A stretch of DNA of 34,397 nt from Aliishimia ponticola (lineage in GTDB: Bacteria; Pseudomonadota; Alphaproteobacteria; Rhodobacterales; Rhodobacteraceae), in assembly GCF_004803475.1 (NCBI RefSeq), contig NZ_SRKY01000008.1, positions 1-34,397 on the forward strand, read 5' to 3'. The notes under the pieces were generated by a model that did no database searches, was not told the origin of the DNA, and saw nothing but the letters and a program-made list of their open reading frames with translations. Shown piece after piece: positions 1-15,206 of this stretch. Each line of letters opens with the position of its first letter. Position 1 is the stretch's first letter. A program made the translations under genes and the position numbers.

Positions 1-298
1 CCAGAATCGCGCCGTCCATCTGCGCCGCACCGGTGATCATGTTCTTCACGTAGTCCGCGTGACCGGGGCAGTCGACGTGCGCGTAGTGACGGTTCTCCGT
101 CTCGTACTCAACGTGCGCCGTCGAAATCGTGATCCCGCGCGCTTTCTCTTCCGGCGCGCCGTCAATCTCGTCATACGCCTTGAAGTCGCCAAACTGCTTC
201 GTGATCGCCGCCGTCAACGTCGTCTTGCCGTGGTCAACGTGACCAATCGTGCCGATGTTTACGTGCGGCTTCGTGCGTTCAAACTTTTCCTTTGCCAT
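1..298 (-). CDS. tuf: Elongation factor Tu, N-terminal part (cut by window edge)
   Basis: EF-Tu is the GTPase that delivers aminoacyl-tRNA to the ribosome. Only the first 99 codons are present; the gene runs off the left edge. The product begins [19 protein letters not shown] and carries the P-loop GHVDHGKT (residues about 19-26), the switch I region with RGITIS, and the G3 motif DCPGH. The start is set by an AGGAGG ribosome-binding site at 304-309, five bases before the ATG at 298. It is the last gene of the str operon (rpsL-rpsG-fusA-tuf), 56 bases after the fusA stop, with a strong stem-loop in that gap. A second tuf copy enters at the right edge of the window. Confidence 0.97.
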   Translation of the reverse strand, partial: MAKEKFERTKPHVNIGTIGHVDHGKTTLTAAITKQFGDFKAYDEIDGAPEEKARGITISTAHVEYETENRHYAHVDCPGHADYVKNMITGAAQMDGAIL

Positions 299-320
299 GA
301 TGGCCTCCTGTTCTTTGGAG

Positions 321-346
321 GTAAGGTGGGCTCAGGCCCACCTTAC
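321..346 (-). promoter_or_regulatory. Intercistronic stem-loop between fusA and tuf
   Basis: A perfect 11-bp inverted repeat (arms 321-331 and 336-346, four-base loop) lies between the fusA stop and the tuf ribosome-binding site. No run of T follows it on the minus strand, so it does not look like a full intrinsic terminator. An RNA processing or stability element, which would let tuf be expressed differently from fusA, fits better. Its function is inferred. Confidence 0.6.
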
Positions 347-354
347 GGGTGTCT

Positions 355-2472
355 TTAGGCGTATTTTGCCTGGATTTCGTCGCTGATGTTCTGCGGCACC
401 GGATCGTAGTGATCGAACTGCATCGTGAACTGCGCGCGGCCCGAGGACATGGAGCGCAGTGTGTTGATGTAGCCGAACATGTTCGCCAGCGGCACAAACG
501 CGTCGATTGCGATTGCGTTGCCGCGCGGCTCCTGGCCGGACACCTGACCCCGACGGGATGTCAGGTCACCAATGATGCCACCGGTGTATTCTTCCGGCGT
601 GATCACTTCGACTTTCATGATCGGCTCGAGCAGTTTCGCACCGGCTTTACGCAGACCTTCGCGCATTGCCATCCGAGCGGCGATTTCAAAGGCGAGAACG
701 CTGGAGTCCACGTCGTGGAACTTACCGTCGATCAGCGCAACCTTGAAGTCGATCACCGGGAAGCCTGCCAGCGGACCGGAGTCCATGACCGACTGAATGC
801 CTTTTTCGACACCCGGGATGTATTCCTTCGGAACCGCACCACCCACGATCCGCGATTCGAAGGAGTAACCTTCGCCCGGCTCTGTGGGGGAGATGATGAG
901 CTTCACTTCCGCGAACTGACCCGAACCACCCGACTGCTTCTTGTGGGTGTAGGTGTGTTCGATCTCGTGACCGATGGTCTCACGATAGGCCACCTGCGGC
1001 GCACCGATATTCGCTTCGACCTTGAACTCACGCTTCAGACGATCGACCAGGATGTCGAGGTGAAGTTCGCCCATGCCCTTCATGATGGTCTGACCGGACT
1101 CGAGGTCGGTTTCGACGCGGAAGGACGGATCTTCGGCGGCAAGCCGTGCGAGACCCTGGGACATCTTCTCTTGGTCGCCCTTCGTTTTCGGTTCCACGGC
1201 GATCTCGATCACCGGGTCCGGGAAGGTCATCGTTTCCAGAACGACCGGGTCGTTCTTGGAGCACAGCGTGTCACCGGTTGTGGTGTTCTTCAGGCCACCC
1301 AGCGCGATGATGTCGCCTGCGAAGGCTTCTTCGATCTCTTCACGGTTGTTGGAGTGCATCATCATCATGCGGCCAACACGCTCGCTGTTGCCCTTCGTGG
1401 AGTTGAGCATCGAGTCACCCTTGGACAGGGTGCCGGAGTAGATGCGCACGAAGGTCAACGAACCAACGAAGGGGTCGTTCATGATTTTGAACGCCAGACC
1501 GGAGAACGCCATATCGTCATCCGCGCGGCGTGCAATGTTCCGAACTTCTTCTTCGTCGCCCGGCTTGAAGCCCATGTAATCAACAACGTCGAGCGGGCTC
1601 GGCAGGTAGTCGATCACAGCGTTGAGCAGCGGCTGAACGCCTTTGTTCTTGAACGCGGAACCACCCAGCATCGGAACGAACGCCATTTCCAGCGTGCCCT
1701 TGCGCAGCAGTTTGCGCAGGGTGTCGACATCGGGCTCTTCGCCTTCGAGATAGGCTTCCATGGCGTCGTCGTCCATTTCGACGGCCGCTTCGACCATTTT
1801 GCCGCGCCACTCGTCTGCCTGGTCCTGAAGCTCGGGACGGATGTCCACGAGTTCCCAGGTCGCGCCGAGGTCGTCACCTTTCCACAGCCATTCCTTCATC
1901 AGGACGAGGTCGAGCAGACCCTCAAGCTCTGTTTCGGCGCCGATCGGGATCGCAACGGGAACAGCGCGTGCGCCGGTCCGCTCTTCGACCATCTTGTGGC
2001 AGTTGAAGAAGTCCGCACCGATCTTGTCCATCTTGTTGACGAAGACGATACGCGGAACCTTGTAGCGGTCAGCCTGACGCCACACGGTTTCTGTTTGCGG
2101 CTCAACACCGGCGTTGGCGTCAAGAACACAGACAGCACCGTCGAGAACCGCCAGCGAACGCTCAACTTCAATGGTGAAGTCAACGTGGCCGGGGGTGTCG
2201 ATGATATTGAAGCGGTGCTTCGGCGTCTGTGCCTCGGTGCCGTTCTCGGTACGCTCCCAGAAGGTCGTGGTCGCAGCCGACGTGATAGTGATGCCGCGTT
2301 CCTGTTCCTGCTCCATCCAGTCCATAGTGGCTGCACCATCGTGCACCTCACCGATGTTGTGGGATTTGCCGGTGTAGTACAGGATCCGTTCCGACGTGGT
2401 GGTTTTACCAGCGTCGATATGGGCCATGATGCCGAAGTTACGGTAGCGGTCGAGCGGATAATCGCGTGCCAT
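355..2472 (-). CDS. fusA: Elongation factor G
   Basis: Translocation GTPase that moves tRNAs and mRNA through the ribosome. The product is 705 aa, the usual length. It opens [20 protein letters not shown] with P-loop AHIDAGKT at residues 17-24, followed by the RGITI switch I motif, DTPGH (G3) and NKMDK (G4); the later EF-G domains follow without interruption. It starts 30 bases after the rpsG stop and ends 56 bases before tuf, as the third gene of the str operon. A long antisense open frame covers the gene (349-2496) and is a codon-bias shadow. Confidence 0.98.
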   Translation of the reverse strand: MARDYPLDRYRNFGIMAHIDAGKTTTSERILYYTGKSHNIGEVHDGAATMDWMEQEQERGITITSAATTTFWERTENGTEAQTPKHRFNIIDTPGHVDFTIEVERSLAVLDGAVCVLDANAGVEPQTETVWRQADRYKVPRIVFVNKMDKIGADFFNCHKMVEERTGARAVPVAIPIGAETELEGLLDLVLMKEWLWKGDDLGATWELVDIRPELQDQADEWRGKMVEAAVEMDDDAMEAYLEGEEPDVDTLRKLLRKGTLEMAFVPMLGGSAFKNKGVQPLLNAVIDYLPSPLDVVDYMGFKPGDEEEVRNIARRADDDMAFSGLAFKIMNDPFVGSLTFVRIYSGTLSKGDSMLNSTKGNSERVGRMMMMHSNNREEIEEAFAGDIIALGGLKNTTTGDTLCSKNDPVVLETMTFPDPVIEIAVEPKTKGDQEKMSQGLARLAAEDPSFRVETDLESGQTIMKGMGELHLDILVDRLKREFKVEANIGAPQVAYRETIGHEIEHTYTHKKQSGGSGQFAEVKLIISPTEPGEGYSFESRIVGGAVPKEYIPGVEKGIQSVMDSGPLAGFPVIDFKVALIDGKFHDVDSSVLAFEIAARMAMREGLRKAGAKLLEPIMKVEVITPEEYTGGIIGDLTSRRGQVSGQEPRGNAIAIDAFVPLANMFGYINTLRSMSSGRAQFTMQFDHYDPVPQNISDEIQAKYA

Positions 2473-2502
2473 GGAGCTGCTTCCTCGAGAGAGTAGGTTG
2501 AT

Positions 2503-2976
<474 letters not shown>

Positions 2977-2985
2977 CTATTCCTC

Positions 2986-3357
2986 TTACTTCGGACGCTT
3001 CGCGCCATACTTGGAGCGACGCTGTTTCCGGTCTTTGACGCCCTGTGTGTCGAGCACGCCGCGCAGGATGTGGTAACGCACACCCGGAAGGTCTTTCACA
3101 CGACCGCCGCGGATCAGGACAACGGAGTGTTCCTGAAGGTTGTGGCTTTCACCAGGGATATAGCTGATGACTTCGAAACCATTGGTCAGGCGCACCTTGG
3201 CAACCTTCCGCATGGCCGAGTTCGGCTTCTTCGGCGTCGTTGTATAGACGCGCGTGCAAACGCCCCGCTTCTGAGGGCACTGCTCCAGGTGCATGGATTT
3301 GGAGCGCTTAACTTTCGGCTGCCGCGGCTTGCGGATCAGCTGTTGGATCGTTGGCAT
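2986..3357 (-). CDS. rpsL: 30S ribosomal protein S12
   Basis: Decoding-centre protein of the small subunit. The product is 123 aa, the standard length. It has the invariant loops [18 protein letters not shown] and [24 protein letters not shown]. The lysines whose mutation classically gives streptomycin resistance (in TTPKKPNS and in [10 protein letters not shown]) are present in wild-type form, so the allele should be streptomycin-sensitive. First gene of the str operon, behind a leader of roughly 220 bases from the promoter at 3588-3616. Confidence 0.98.
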   Translation of the reverse strand: MPTIQQLIRKPRQPKVKRSKSMHLEQCPQKRGVCTRVYTTTPKKPNSAMRKVAKVRLTNGFEVISYIPGESHNLQEHSVVLIRGGRVKDLPGVRYHILRGVLDTQGVKDRKQRRSKYGAKRPK

Positions 3358-3587
3358 ATGGGTCTCTTCCCCGTCTCAACACATGTGTTTGCGGGTGTCC
3401 CCGCGGTTTCAATCTCGCATGCGCAAAACGTGCGTCCACGCAACGCGCAAAAACCGCTCCGTTCCCATTCCGAGGTGAACGATGCGGTGGGTTTCCAGAG
3501 GATCGGAGCAGTTAAGTCGCCCGGATCTTGTCCACTAGAGTTCTGAGTTCCGACGGTCGGACATAGTCCTGTTGCCGGGATGTGGGG

Positions 3588-3616
3588 CGTATAAGGGGAG
3601 TCGGACCACCTGTCAA
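3588..3616 (-). promoter_or_regulatory. str operon promoter
   Basis: Minus-strand -35 TTGACA (3611-3616) and -10 TATACG (3588-3593) are separated by exactly 17 bases. This is close to the sigma-70 consensus and the best promoter in the window. It sits just past the stop codon of the upstream transporter gene and gives rpsL a leader of about 220 bases. I see no intrinsic terminator between the transporter gene and this promoter. Confidence 0.8.
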
Positions 3617-3628
3617 CACCTCGGCAAC

Positions 3629-4501
3629 CTATGCGGATTGTCGGCGGATTTCCCTCTCGCGCCAGAGCGTGAACAGCCCTGCGCCCACCACAAGCCCCGC
3701 GCCAATCAGCGTATATAGTGTCGGCCAATCGCCGAACACAAGCCATCCCAGCGCCAGCGCCGCGATCAACGAGGTATAGCGAAACGGCGCGACATAGGAC
3801 ACGTCCCCGATGCGCATGGTTTCGATGGAAAAGTAGTAGCCGCCAAAGACGAACAGCGCCGATCCGGCCAGCAATTGCCAGTTCGTGGCAGAGACCGGCA
3901 CCCATGGGTCGGCCAGGCTTGCGACCGCGAACCAAAGCGTAACCGCGAGCGAGGTCGCAAGCGTTGCCGTCAGCGACGGGGTCTCGGGCGGCAGACGGCG
4001 GGTAACAAGGTCGCGGGCCGTGACGCAGAGCACCGCAATCAGCGCATAGAGCGACCAGATGCTGAACCCCTCTGCCCCCGGCCGCACGATCAGCAGCATC
4101 CCGGCAAAGCCGACCGCGATAGCCGTGGCGCGTCGCCACCCCACCGGTTCGCGGAAGACAAGGAAGGCCCCAACGGTAATGGTCAGCGGCAGCGCCTGAA
4201 GGATCGCGGTCACATTGGCGAGCGGCATATTGAACAGCGCCGTCAGAAAGAAATACGCCGCCGCGATCTCTGCAAGGCAGCGCAGCCCGATCAGCCCCCA
4301 GGCGCGCGGGGCTATGCCCAAACGCAGTCTGCCAAGGGCCAGCGCGAGCGCCAGGATCAGCAACGAAGCCATTCCGCCCCTGATCGCAAGCAGTTGCGCC
4401 AGAGGAATTTCCGCCTGCGTCAATTTGATGAACGTGTCGTTGATTGTGAAGGAAAACATCGATGCCATCATCAGCAAGGCACCGATCTGATTATTGGACA
4501 T
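3629..4501 (-). CDS. DMT-superfamily (EamA) transporter
   Basis: Predicted inner-membrane permease of the drug/metabolite transporter superfamily, 290 aa. It is built from two EamA repeats with about ten hydrophobic helices: the first repeat begins NQIGALLMMASMFSFTIND, and the second starts near the WSLYALIAVLCVTARDLVTR stretch and ends in LGWLVFGDWPT. The substrate cannot be predicted. I chose the ATG at 4501 because a GA-rich ribosome-binding site (GAGGGGGAAGG) lies just upstream and the first helix follows at once; the frame stays open 32 codons further up but that part is not membrane-like. Same strand as the str operon but separated from it by the str promoter. Confidence 0.85.
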   Translation of the reverse strand: MSNNQIGALLMMASMFSFTINDTFIKLTQAEIPLAQLLAIRGGMASLLILALALALGRLRLGIAPRAWGLIGLRCLAEIAAAYFFLTALFNMPLANVTAILQALPLTITVGAFLVFREPVGWRRATAIAVGFAGMLLIVRPGAEGFSIWSLYALIAVLCVTARDLVTRRLPPETPSLTATLATSLAVTLWFAVASLADPWVPVSATNWQLLAGSALFVFGGYYFSIETMRIGDVSYVAPFRYTSLIAALALGWLVFGDWPTLYTLIGAGLVVGAGLFTLWREREIRRQSA

Positions 4502-4533
4502 GGCCGCGCCCTTCCCCCTCGAATTCCGCGCGA

Positions 4534-4562
4534 CGTTAGACACGATGTGAATCCGGCTGCAA
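4534..4562 (-). promoter_or_regulatory. Possible promoter of the EamA transporter gene
   Basis: TTGCAG (4557-4562) and CTAACG (4534-4539) on the minus strand with a 17-base spacer, about 35 bases upstream of the ATG at 4501. The match is moderate and rests on spacing and position only. Confidence 0.35.
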
Positions 4563-4781
4563 GCATCGCTTCGACAGTTGGCCCGCCCGCGCAGCAAGAG
4601 GGTAACCTTGCGTCACCTTTCCCCGTTGCGCTTTGCGCCCAGTTCGCAGATGAAGGCGCCATGCAAGAACCGCTTCGGTTCCTTCGGTGCGAGCCATGAC
4701 GCCGTCTTGCGCAGGCGCATCCGCTTTCATGGCCCCATGCGCGCCCCGCTTGGGCGTCTGCGTTTCAGGTACTTATCCACG

Positions 4782-5552
4782 ATGACCCCTCTTTCCCGCA
4801 GCGCGGCATTGACGCCGATCGATCCCCTGCCCGTGCGCTTGATCAAGCGTATTGCGCTGATCCTGGCGGGCCCGTTCTACTTTCTTTATATCGGGTTCGT
4901 CCCGTTGCTTTGCGCGCGGCGACAGGGCTTTCGCGGGTGGTACTGGCGGACGGTGAAACGCGCCTGTTCACGCCTGCTGTGGTTGCTGAGCATCCGGGTG
5001 GAAATGACGGAAAAAGACCGGGCCACCCTGGCCGCGGACACTGACAGCCTGATCGTCATCAACCACCGCAGCCATCTGGATGGGTTCACCCTGATGGATG
5101 TGGTGCCGGACGAGAAATGGTTCACCTTCGCCGCCAAGAAGGAACTCTGTGATGCCGCGCTGCTGAGCACCGGGTTCAAAGGTGCCGGTCTGGTAGAGAT
5201 CGACCGGACCAGCGGCAAGGTCGCGTTGGAAACCCTCAACGAGGCGGTGCGGACCATGCCGGCGCGTCGGTCTGTCGTCCTGTTTCCCGAAGGCACCCGC
5301 GCCAAGACCGCGACCCTGGCAGAGTTCAAAGCCGGGGCGGTGATCGTCGCACGGGAAACGGGCCGCGCCATTCGGCCCATCGTGATCCACAATTCCGATA
5401 CCCTGCTGCCACGTGGCAAACACCTGCCGCGAAGTGGCACCATCCGGCTGGAAGTCTTACCGCTGTTTCACTGCGATATGAGTGTCGATGTGGATAAGGA
5501 CGTGACGCGCTTGCGGGCCGCGATGCTGGAAGCGTTCGAACGCGGGATCTAA
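4782..5552 (+). CDS. 1-acyl-sn-glycerol-3-phosphate acyltransferase (PlsC family)
   Basis: Predicted membrane-bound acyltransferase of phospholipid synthesis, transferring an acyl chain to a lysophosphatidate-type acceptor. The 256-aa product has an N-terminal membrane segment (about residues 24-44), the catalytic HX4D motif HRSHLD (95-100), a GLVEIDR block near 136-142 and the acceptor-binding FPEGTR motif (168-173), in the family order. The ATG at 4782 was chosen because it gives the usual family length and puts the hydrophobic segment near the N terminus. The frame extends upstream to a TTG at 4578, but that extension is arginine-rich and has no family features. No clear ribosome-binding site precedes the ATG, so the start is less certain than the function. 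It converges on rpoC. Confidence 0.85.
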   Translation: MTPLSRSAALTPIDPLPVRLIKRIALILAGPFYFLYIGFVPLLCARRQGFRGWYWRTVKRACSRLLWLLSIRVEMTEKDRATLAADTDSLIVINHRSHLDGFTLMDVVPDEKWFTFAAKKELCDAALLSTGFKGAGLVEIDRTSGKVALETLNEAVRTMPARRSVVLFPEGTRAKTATLAEFKAGAVIVARETGRAIRPIVIHNSDTLLPRGKHLPRSGTIRLEVLPLFHCDMSVDVDKDVTRLRAAMLEAFERGI

Positions 5553-5583
5553 CCGCCCAGCACGCCACCTTTGGCAGTTAAGA

Positions 5584-5611
5584 AAAAGCCCCGCTCAATG
5601 GCGGGGCTTTT
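5584..5611. terminator. Bidirectional intrinsic terminator between the acyltransferase gene and rpoC
   Basis: Perfect 11-bp stem (arms 5584-5594 and 5601-5611, six-base loop, GCCCCGC core) with T-rich tracts on both sides in the two reading directions. It can end the plus-strand acyltransferase transcript and the minus-strand rpoBC transcript. Confidence 0.9.
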
Positions 5612-5633
5612 GCGTTTTTCTATTCAGCGCGGA

Positions 5634-9881
<4,248 letters not shown>

Positions 9882-9931
9882 CTTGTCATCCTTGATAAGG
9901 CGCGTGGGAAAATGGGGTGACGGTCAAGCCG

Positions 9932-12900
9932 TCACTCATCTTCCTCCGCATCCAGGAGTTCCATGTTCAGACCGAGGCCGCGGACTTCCTTCACCAGAAC
10001 GTTGAAGGATTCCGGTACGCCAGCCTCGAAGTTGTCTTCGCCCTTGACGATCGACTCATAGACCTTGGTCCGGCCTGCCACGTCGTCCGATTTCACCGTC
10101 AGCATCTCCTGCAGGGTGTAGGCGGCGCCGTAAGCTTCCAGAGCCCAGACCTCCATCTCCCCGAAGCGCTGACCACCGAACTGCGCTTTACCGCCCAGCG
10201 GCTGCTGGGTGACAAGGCTGTAAGGCCCGGTCGAACGCGCGTGGATTTTGTCGTCCACAAGGTGGTGCAGTTTCAGCAGGTACTTGACGCCCACAGTCAC
10301 AGGACGCGCGAATTGCTCGCCCGTGCGACCATCGAACAGGATCGACTGACCAGAGGTATCGAAGCCAGCGCGGCTGAGCGCGTCGTTCACATCGATCTCT
10401 TTGGCGCCGTCGAAGACAGGTGTCGCCACCGGAACACCGCGCGCAACATTGCCCGCCGCTTCCAGCAGTTCTTCCTCGGTCATGTCCTTGATGCCTTCTT
10501 CGTAGACATCGCCGCCATAGGCCAACTTCATCGCGTCGCGGACCGGGGTCATGTCGCCGGAACGGCGGTATTCACCCAAGGCTTCGTCGATATTCAGACC
10601 CAGACCGCGTGCGGCCCAACCCATGTGGGTTTCGAGGATCTGACCAACGTTCATCCGCGACGGCACGCCCAGCGGGTTCAGACAGAAGTCCACCGGTGTC
10701 CCGTCTTGCAGGAACGGCATGTCTTCCATCGGAACAACCTTGGAAATCACACCCTTGTTCCCGTGACGACCGGCCATCTTGTCGCCCGGTTGCAGCTTGC
10801 GCTTCACCGCGACGAAGACCTTGACCATCTTCATCACACCCGGCGGCAGGTCGTCGCCACGACGGACTTTCTCGACCTTGTCTTCGAAACGTGCGTCCAA
10901 AGCGCGCTTTTGCGCCTCGTATTGCTCGTTCAGGGCTTCGACCACTTGCGCGTTCTGCTCGTCCTTGAGGGCAATCTGCCACCAAGCGGAGCGCGGGAAC
11001 GCTTCCAGCGTGTCTGCGGTGACAGTGTCACCCGCTTTCACACCGCGCGGACCCTTCGCGATTTCCTTGCCCAGCAGCATGTCGCCCAGACGGGCATAGA
11101 TGTTGCGGTCGAGGATCGCGAGTTCGTCATCACGGTCACGGGCCAGACGCTCGACTTCTTCACGCTCGATCTGCAGCGCACGTTCGTCTTTTTCCACACC
11201 ATGGCGGTTAAAGACACGCACTTCGACGACCGTGCCGTAGTCACCCGGCTTCACCCGCAGCGAGGTATCGCGCACGTCGGACGCTTTCTCACCGAAGATG
11301 GCGCGCAGAAGCTTTTCTTCCGGCGTCATCGGGCTTTCGCCCTTCGGTGTGATCTTGCCCACAAGGATATCGCCCGGCTCCACATCGGCGCCGATATACA
11401 CGATGCCCGCCTCGTCGAGGTTGCGCAGCGCTTCCTCGCCGACATTCGGGATGTCGCGTGTGATTTCCTCGGGCCCAAGCTTTGTGTCACGGGCAGAGAC
11501 TTCGAATTCCTCGATATGGATCGAGGTGAAGACGTCATCGCGCGCGATCCGCTCGGAGATCAGGATCGAGTCCTCGTAGTTGTAGCCGTTCCACGGCATG
11601 AACGCGACGACCACGTTCTTGCCCAGCGCCAGTTCACCGATATCGGTGGACGGACCGTCGGCGATGATTTCGCCCTTGGTCACTTGCTGACCCACCTTCA
11701 CCAGCGGACGCTGGTTGATACAGGTGTTCTGGTTGGAACGCTGGAACTTGCGCATCCGGTAGATGTCCACGCCCGCGTCGCCCAGTTCGAGGTCTTCGGT
11801 CGCCCGGATCACGATACGCTGCGCATCCACCTGGTCGATGATGCCCGCGCGTTTCGCCTGAATGGCCGCGCCGGAGTCGATCGCCACCTTGCCTTCGATA
11901 CCGGTCCCGACCAGCGGGGCTTCCGCTTGCAGAAGCGGAACCGCCTGACGTTGCATGTTCGATCCCATCAGGGCGCGGTTCGCGTCGTCGTTTTCGAGGA
12001 ACGGGATCAGCGAGGCCGCAACGGATACCAACTGCTTGGGCGACACGTCGATCAGATCAACGCTTTCATTCGGCGCGAGCGTGTATTCACCAGCCTGGCG
12101 GGTGTTCACGAACTCGTTCACGAATTTGCCGTTCTCGTCGATGGAGGCGTTGGCCTGCGCAACGGTGTGACGCTGCTCTTCGGTCGCGGACATGTAGTTG
12201 ACCTCGTCGGTCACTTTGCCGTCGACGACTTTCCGATACGGTGTCTCGATGAAGCCATACTTGTTGACGCGGGCAAAGGTCGCCAGCGAGTTGATCAGGC
12301 CGATGTTCGGGCCTTCCGGCGTTTCAATCGGGCACATCCGGCCATAGTGCGTGGCGTGCACGTCGCGCACCTCAAAGCCGGCACGTTCGCGGGTCAGACC
12401 GCCCGGCCCAAGCGCGGAGAGACGACGCTTGTGCGTCACTTCCGAAAGCGGGTTGGTCTGGTCCATGAATTGCGACAGCTGCGAAGAGCCGAAGAATTCA
12501 CGCACAGCCGCCGCGGCGGGCTTGGCGTTGATCAGATCCTGCGGCATCACCGTGTCGATTTCGACGCTGGACATACGCTCTTTGATGGCGCGCTCCATCC
12601 GCAGAAGACCGACGCGGTACTGGTTTTCCATCAGTTCGCCAACGGAACGGACACGGCGGTTGCCGAGGTGGTCGATGTCGTCCACTTCGCCCTTGCCGTC
12701 GCGCAGTTCTACCAGCGCCTTGATGCAGGCCACGATGTCTTCGCGGCGCAGCGTGCGCTGGGTGTCTTCGGCGTCGAGCGCCAGACGCATGTTCATCTTC
12801 ACGCGGCCCACGGCAGACAGGTCGTAACGCTCGGAATCGAAGAACAGCGTGTCGAACAGCGCAGAGGCAGCTTCGACGGTGGGCGGCTCACCCGGACGCA

Positions 12901-14071
12901 TGACGCGGTAGATATCCATGAGCGCGGTTTCCCGGTTCATGTTCTTGTCTTGCGCCATGGTGTTGCGGATATACGGACCGATATTGACGTTATCGATATC
13001 CAGAACCGGAATATCGGTGATGCCCGCGTCGACCAGCTCCTTCACGGTGCCGCCGATCAGCGTGCCATCCTTGTCATATTCCAGCGTCAGTTCATCACCG
13101 GCTTCGACATAGATCGCGCCGTTTTCTTCGTTGATGATGTCCTTCGCGACGAATTTGCCGACGATTTGCTCGAACGGCAGCAGAAGCTCCGTCACCTTGC
13201 CTTCGTCGATCAACTTCTTGACCGCGCGCGGCGTGACCTTCTTGCCCGCTTCGGCAATCACTTCACCGCTGTTGGCGTCGACCAGATCATATGTCGGGCG
13301 CGTGCCACGCACACGGTCCGGGAAGAACGGCGAGACCCAGCCCTTGCCCTTGCCTTCCAGCTTGTAGGACACGGTTTGGTAGTAAGCATCCATGATGCTT
13401 TCCTGATCCAGACCCAGCGCATACAGCAACGTCGTCACGGGCAGCTTGCGGCGACGGTCGATACGGGCGAACACGATGTCCTTGGCGTCGAATTCAAAGT
13501 CCAGCCACGAACCGCGATACGGAATGATACGGCAGGCGAACAGCAGCTTGCCGGAGGAGTGCGTCTTGCCCTTGTCGTGGTCGAAGAACACACCGGGGGA
13601 CCGGTGCATCTGCGAAACGATGACCCGTTCGGTCCCGTTGACCACAAAGGTGCCGTTCGGTGTCATCAGGGGCATATCGCCCATGAACACGTCCTGTTCC
13701 TTGATGTCCTTGACCGACTTGGCCCCGGTGTCCTCGTCCACATCGAACACGATCAGACGCAGGGTGACTTTCAGCGGCGCGCTATATGTCATGTCGCGCT
13801 GCTGGCACTCTTCCACGTCGTATTTCGGCGCTTCCAGCTCGTACTTCACGTATTCCAGCACGCTGGTTTCGTTGAAGTCCTTGATCGGGAACACGGACTG
13901 GAACACACCGTTGATGCCTTCACCATCGGTGGGATCAGGTGCTTCACCCGAATTCAGGAACAGGTCGTAGCTTGATTTCTGGACCTCGATGAGGTTCGGC
14001 ATTTCCAGAACTTCACGGATCTTGCCGTAGTATTTCCGAAGACGTTTCTGGCCAATGAACGAATTTGCCAT
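9932..14071 (-). CDS. rpoB: DNA-directed RNA polymerase subunit beta
   Basis: Second catalytic subunit of RNA polymerase, target of rifampicin. The product is 1379 aa from [18 protein letters not shown], which matches the normal alphaproteobacterial N terminus; an in-frame ATG six codons upstream (14089) is possible but would add an unusual MECENR. The rifampicin region reads [20 protein letters not shown] (residues about 531-550), with the resistance-linked Q, D, H and S positions (534, 537, 547, 552) in wild-type form, so the allele looks rifampicin-sensitive. Conserved [10 protein letters not shown]-like and [14 protein letters not shown] regions are intact. Cotranscribed with rpoC. Confidence 0.98.
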   Translation of the reverse strand: MANSFIGQKRLRKYYGKIREVLEMPNLIEVQKSSYDLFLNSGEAPDPTDGEGINGVFQSVFPIKDFNETSVLEYVKYELEAPKYDVEECQQRDMTYSAPLKVTLRLIVFDVDEDTGAKSVKDIKEQDVFMGDMPLMTPNGTFVVNGTERVIVSQMHRSPGVFFDHDKGKTHSSGKLLFACRIIPYRGSWLDFEFDAKDIVFARIDRRRKLPVTTLLYALGLDQESIMDAYYQTVSYKLEGKGKGWVSPFFPDRVRGTRPTYDLVDANSGEVIAEAGKKVTPRAVKKLIDEGKVTELLLPFEQIVGKFVAKDIINEENGAIYVEAGDELTLEYDKDGTLIGGTVKELVDAGITDIPVLDIDNVNIGPYIRNTMAQDKNMNRETALMDIYRVMRPGEPPTVEAASALFDTLFFDSERYDLSAVGRVKMNMRLALDAEDTQRTLRREDIVACIKALVELRDGKGEVDDIDHLGNRRVRSVGELMENQYRVGLLRMERAIKERMSSVEIDTVMPQDLINAKPAAAAVREFFGSSQLSQFMDQTNPLSEVTHKRRLSALGPGGLTRERAGFEVRDVHATHYGRMCPIETPEGPNIGLINSLATFARVNKYGFIETPYRKVVDGKVTDEVNYMSATEEQRHTVAQANASIDENGKFVNEFVNTRQAGEYTLAPNESVDLIDVSPKQLVSVAASLIPFLENDDANRALMGSNMQRQAVPLLQAEAPLVGTGIEGKVAIDSGAAIQAKRAGIIDQVDAQRIVIRATEDLELGDAGVDIYRMRKFQRSNQNTCINQRPLVKVGQQVTKGEIIADGPSTDIGELALGKNVVVAFMPWNGYNYEDSILISERIARDDVFTSIHIEEFEVSARDTKLGPEEITRDIPNVGEEALRNLDEAGIVYIGADVEPGDILVGKITPKGESPMTPEEKLLRAIFGEKASDVRDTSLRVKPGDYGTVVEVRVFNRHGVEKDERALQIEREEVERLARDRDDELAILDRNIYARLGDMLLGKEIAKGPRGVKAGDTVTADTLEAFPRSAWWQIALKDEQNAQVVEALNEQYEAQKRALDARFEDKVEKVRRGDDLPPGVMKMVKVFVAVKRKLQPGDKMAGRHGNKGVISKVVPMEDMPFLQDGTPVDFCLNPLGVPSRMNVGQILETHMGWAARGLGLNIDEALGEYRRSGDMTPVRDAMKLAYGGDVYEEGIKDMTEEELLEAAGNVARGVPVATPVFDGAKEIDVNDALSRAGFDTSGQSILFDGRTGEQFARPVTVGVKYLLKLHHLVDDKIHARSTGPYSLVTQQPLGGKAQFGGQRFGEMEVWALEAYGAAYTLQEMLTVKSDDVAGRTKVYESIVKGEDNFEAGVPESFNVLVKEVRGLGLNMELLDAEEDE

Positions 14072-14345
14072 GCGGTTTTCGCACTCCATCTTTGTCTGTT
14101 CACACAGCGGGGGGGCGGCCCGTGGCGAACGCTCAAAGATCGAAAAGGGGGTCTATACCTGCGCATTTGCCCATCATGCGCGCCCGACCCCGATCTTTCC
14201 TAGAAAACCGCCGCGAATGGGACTAACCTGATGTCCGGCGGCTCTCTGCGAAAGATCTTGAGGGTGTGAATTAAGGTGTAATTTCTCCTGCCAGACCGAC
14301 GACGCAAAAAGCCGGGCGCGAATCATCGCTCCCAGCGGAAGCTTC

Positions 14346-14374
14346 CACATAGGCAATGGCTAACGAAAGCACAA
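14346..14374 (-). promoter_or_regulatory. Candidate rpoBC promoter
   Basis: TTGTGC (14369-14374) and TATGTG (14346-14351) on the minus strand, 17 bases apart. It has the same pattern as the better promoters of the neighbouring ribosomal units. Other weaker combinations exist in the region, so the choice is tentative. Confidence 0.45.
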
Positions 14375-14669
14375 CAGGGCGTTCGCAGAAAAGTAGAGCG
14401 CACGCCGTGGCATCCCACCAAAAACGGCAGCATCCCAAAGCCCCACCCGATCCGCCTGACCAGCACCAAAGCGATTTTGCGCGAACTCGCAACGCTTTTA
14501 CACCCGCTTTCGCGGACAAGCCTAGCAACTCAAGGCCACGTCGAGACTGAGATTTCGAATTATGGTTAAGCGGCCTGCGGTGCTTTACCCGGTGCCCGGG
14601 AACATTCGCAATATAAGTACCTGTCCGGCGCCTTGCGTTGGGCCGACTTTGCCGCAGCAGCGGACGCCT

Positions 14670-14695
14670 CTTGAAACGCAGTTCTTGAAACGCAG
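14670..14695. repeat. Two-copy 14-bp tandem repeat downstream of rplL
   Basis: CTTGAAACGCAG at 14670-14681 is repeated with a 14-base period at 14684-14695, directly beyond the rplL terminator. Probably a local slippage duplication with no evident role. Confidence 0.75.
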
Positions 14696-14707
14696 CCGCC
14701 AAACGAA

Positions 14708-14735
14708 AACGGGGGCCCCGATTGGAGCCCCCGTT
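14708..14735 (-). terminator. Intrinsic terminator of rplJL
   Basis: 9-bp GC-rich stem (arms 14708-14716 and 14727-14735, AACGGGGGC type, ten-base loop). On the minus strand it is followed by a T-rich stretch (TTTTCGTTT). It begins about 20 bases after the rplL stop. Confidence 0.85.
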
Positions 14736-14756
14736 AAATCACCTGTCGAGGTTGGC

Positions 14757-15134
14757 TTACGCCAGTTCGACTTCGGCGCCAGCTGCTTCCAGCTTGCCTT
14801 TGATGTCTTCGGCTTCGGCTTTGTCGACGCCTTCTTTGATCTTGCCACCGGCTTCGACCAGGTCTTTGGCTTCTTTCAGGCCCAGACCGGTGATGCCGCG
14901 GACTTCCTTGATCACGTTGATCTTGGATGCGCCAGCGTTCTTGAGAACAACGTCGAATTCTGTCTTCTCTTCTGCTGCTGCGCCGCCAGCGTCGCCTGCC
15001 GGGCCAGCCATCATCACTGCGCCGCCTGCTGCGGGCTCGATGCCGTACTCGTCCTTCAGGATGTTTTTCAGTTCTTGTGCTTCCAGCAGGGTCAGACCAA
15101 CGATGTCTTCTGCCAGTTTCTTCAGATCAGCCAT
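14757..15134 (-). CDS. rplL: 50S ribosomal protein L7/L12
   Basis: Stalk protein that recruits and stimulates the translational GTPases; it binds L10 as dimers. The product is 125 aa, full length: the N-terminal dimerisation helix ([22 protein letters not shown]), the alanine/glycine-rich hinge (about 40-55), and the C-terminal domain with [28 protein letters not shown] and LVEAGG. The ATG at 15134 is the conserved start; the frame is open 19 codons upstream but that part has no L12 character. It lies 72 bases after rplJ and is followed by a terminator. Confidence 0.98.
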   Translation of the reverse strand: MADLKKLAEDIVGLTLLEAQELKNILKDEYGIEPAAGGAVMMAGPAGDAGGAAAEEKTEFDVVLKNAGASKINVIKEVRGITGLGLKEAKDLVEAGGKIKEGVDKAEAEDIKGKLEAAGAEVELA

Positions 15135-15206
15135 TTTATCAGCTCTTTCCGTTAAGATGTGTGTTCTAACGTGTGAGGACAGCCCCCACACCGTTCTGAC
15201 ATTCGC

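Larger units (their letters stand above)
14072..14756 (-). other. Intergenic region between rplL and rpoB
   Basis: About 685 bases without a convincing gene. Reading in the minus direction it holds the rplL terminator (14708-14735), a short tandem repeat (14670-14695), a candidate rpoB promoter (14346-14374) and a leader of roughly 270 bases before rpoB. Small open frames on both strands here are arginine- or proline-rich, lack ribosome-binding sites and were not called. Its presence means rpoBC is not simply read through from rplJL. Confidence 0.6.

Noticed and set aside
4578-4781. N-terminal extension of the acyltransferase from a TTG at 4578.
   Set aside because: The added 68 residues are arginine-rich without family features, and the shorter form has the normal length.
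12440-12500. Possible rifampicin-resistance change in RpoB, since the motif reads DQTNPLSE instead of DQNNPLSE.
   Set aside because: The Thr is, to my knowledge, ordinary in alphaproteobacteria, and the positions usually linked to resistance are wild type.
9917-13975. A 1352-codon open frame on the plus strand opposite rpoB (similar long ones opposite rpoC and fusA).
   Set aside because: The opposite strand encodes unmistakable rpoB, rpoC and fusA. Long antisense frames are expected from high-GC codon bias, and the antisense proteins show no family features.
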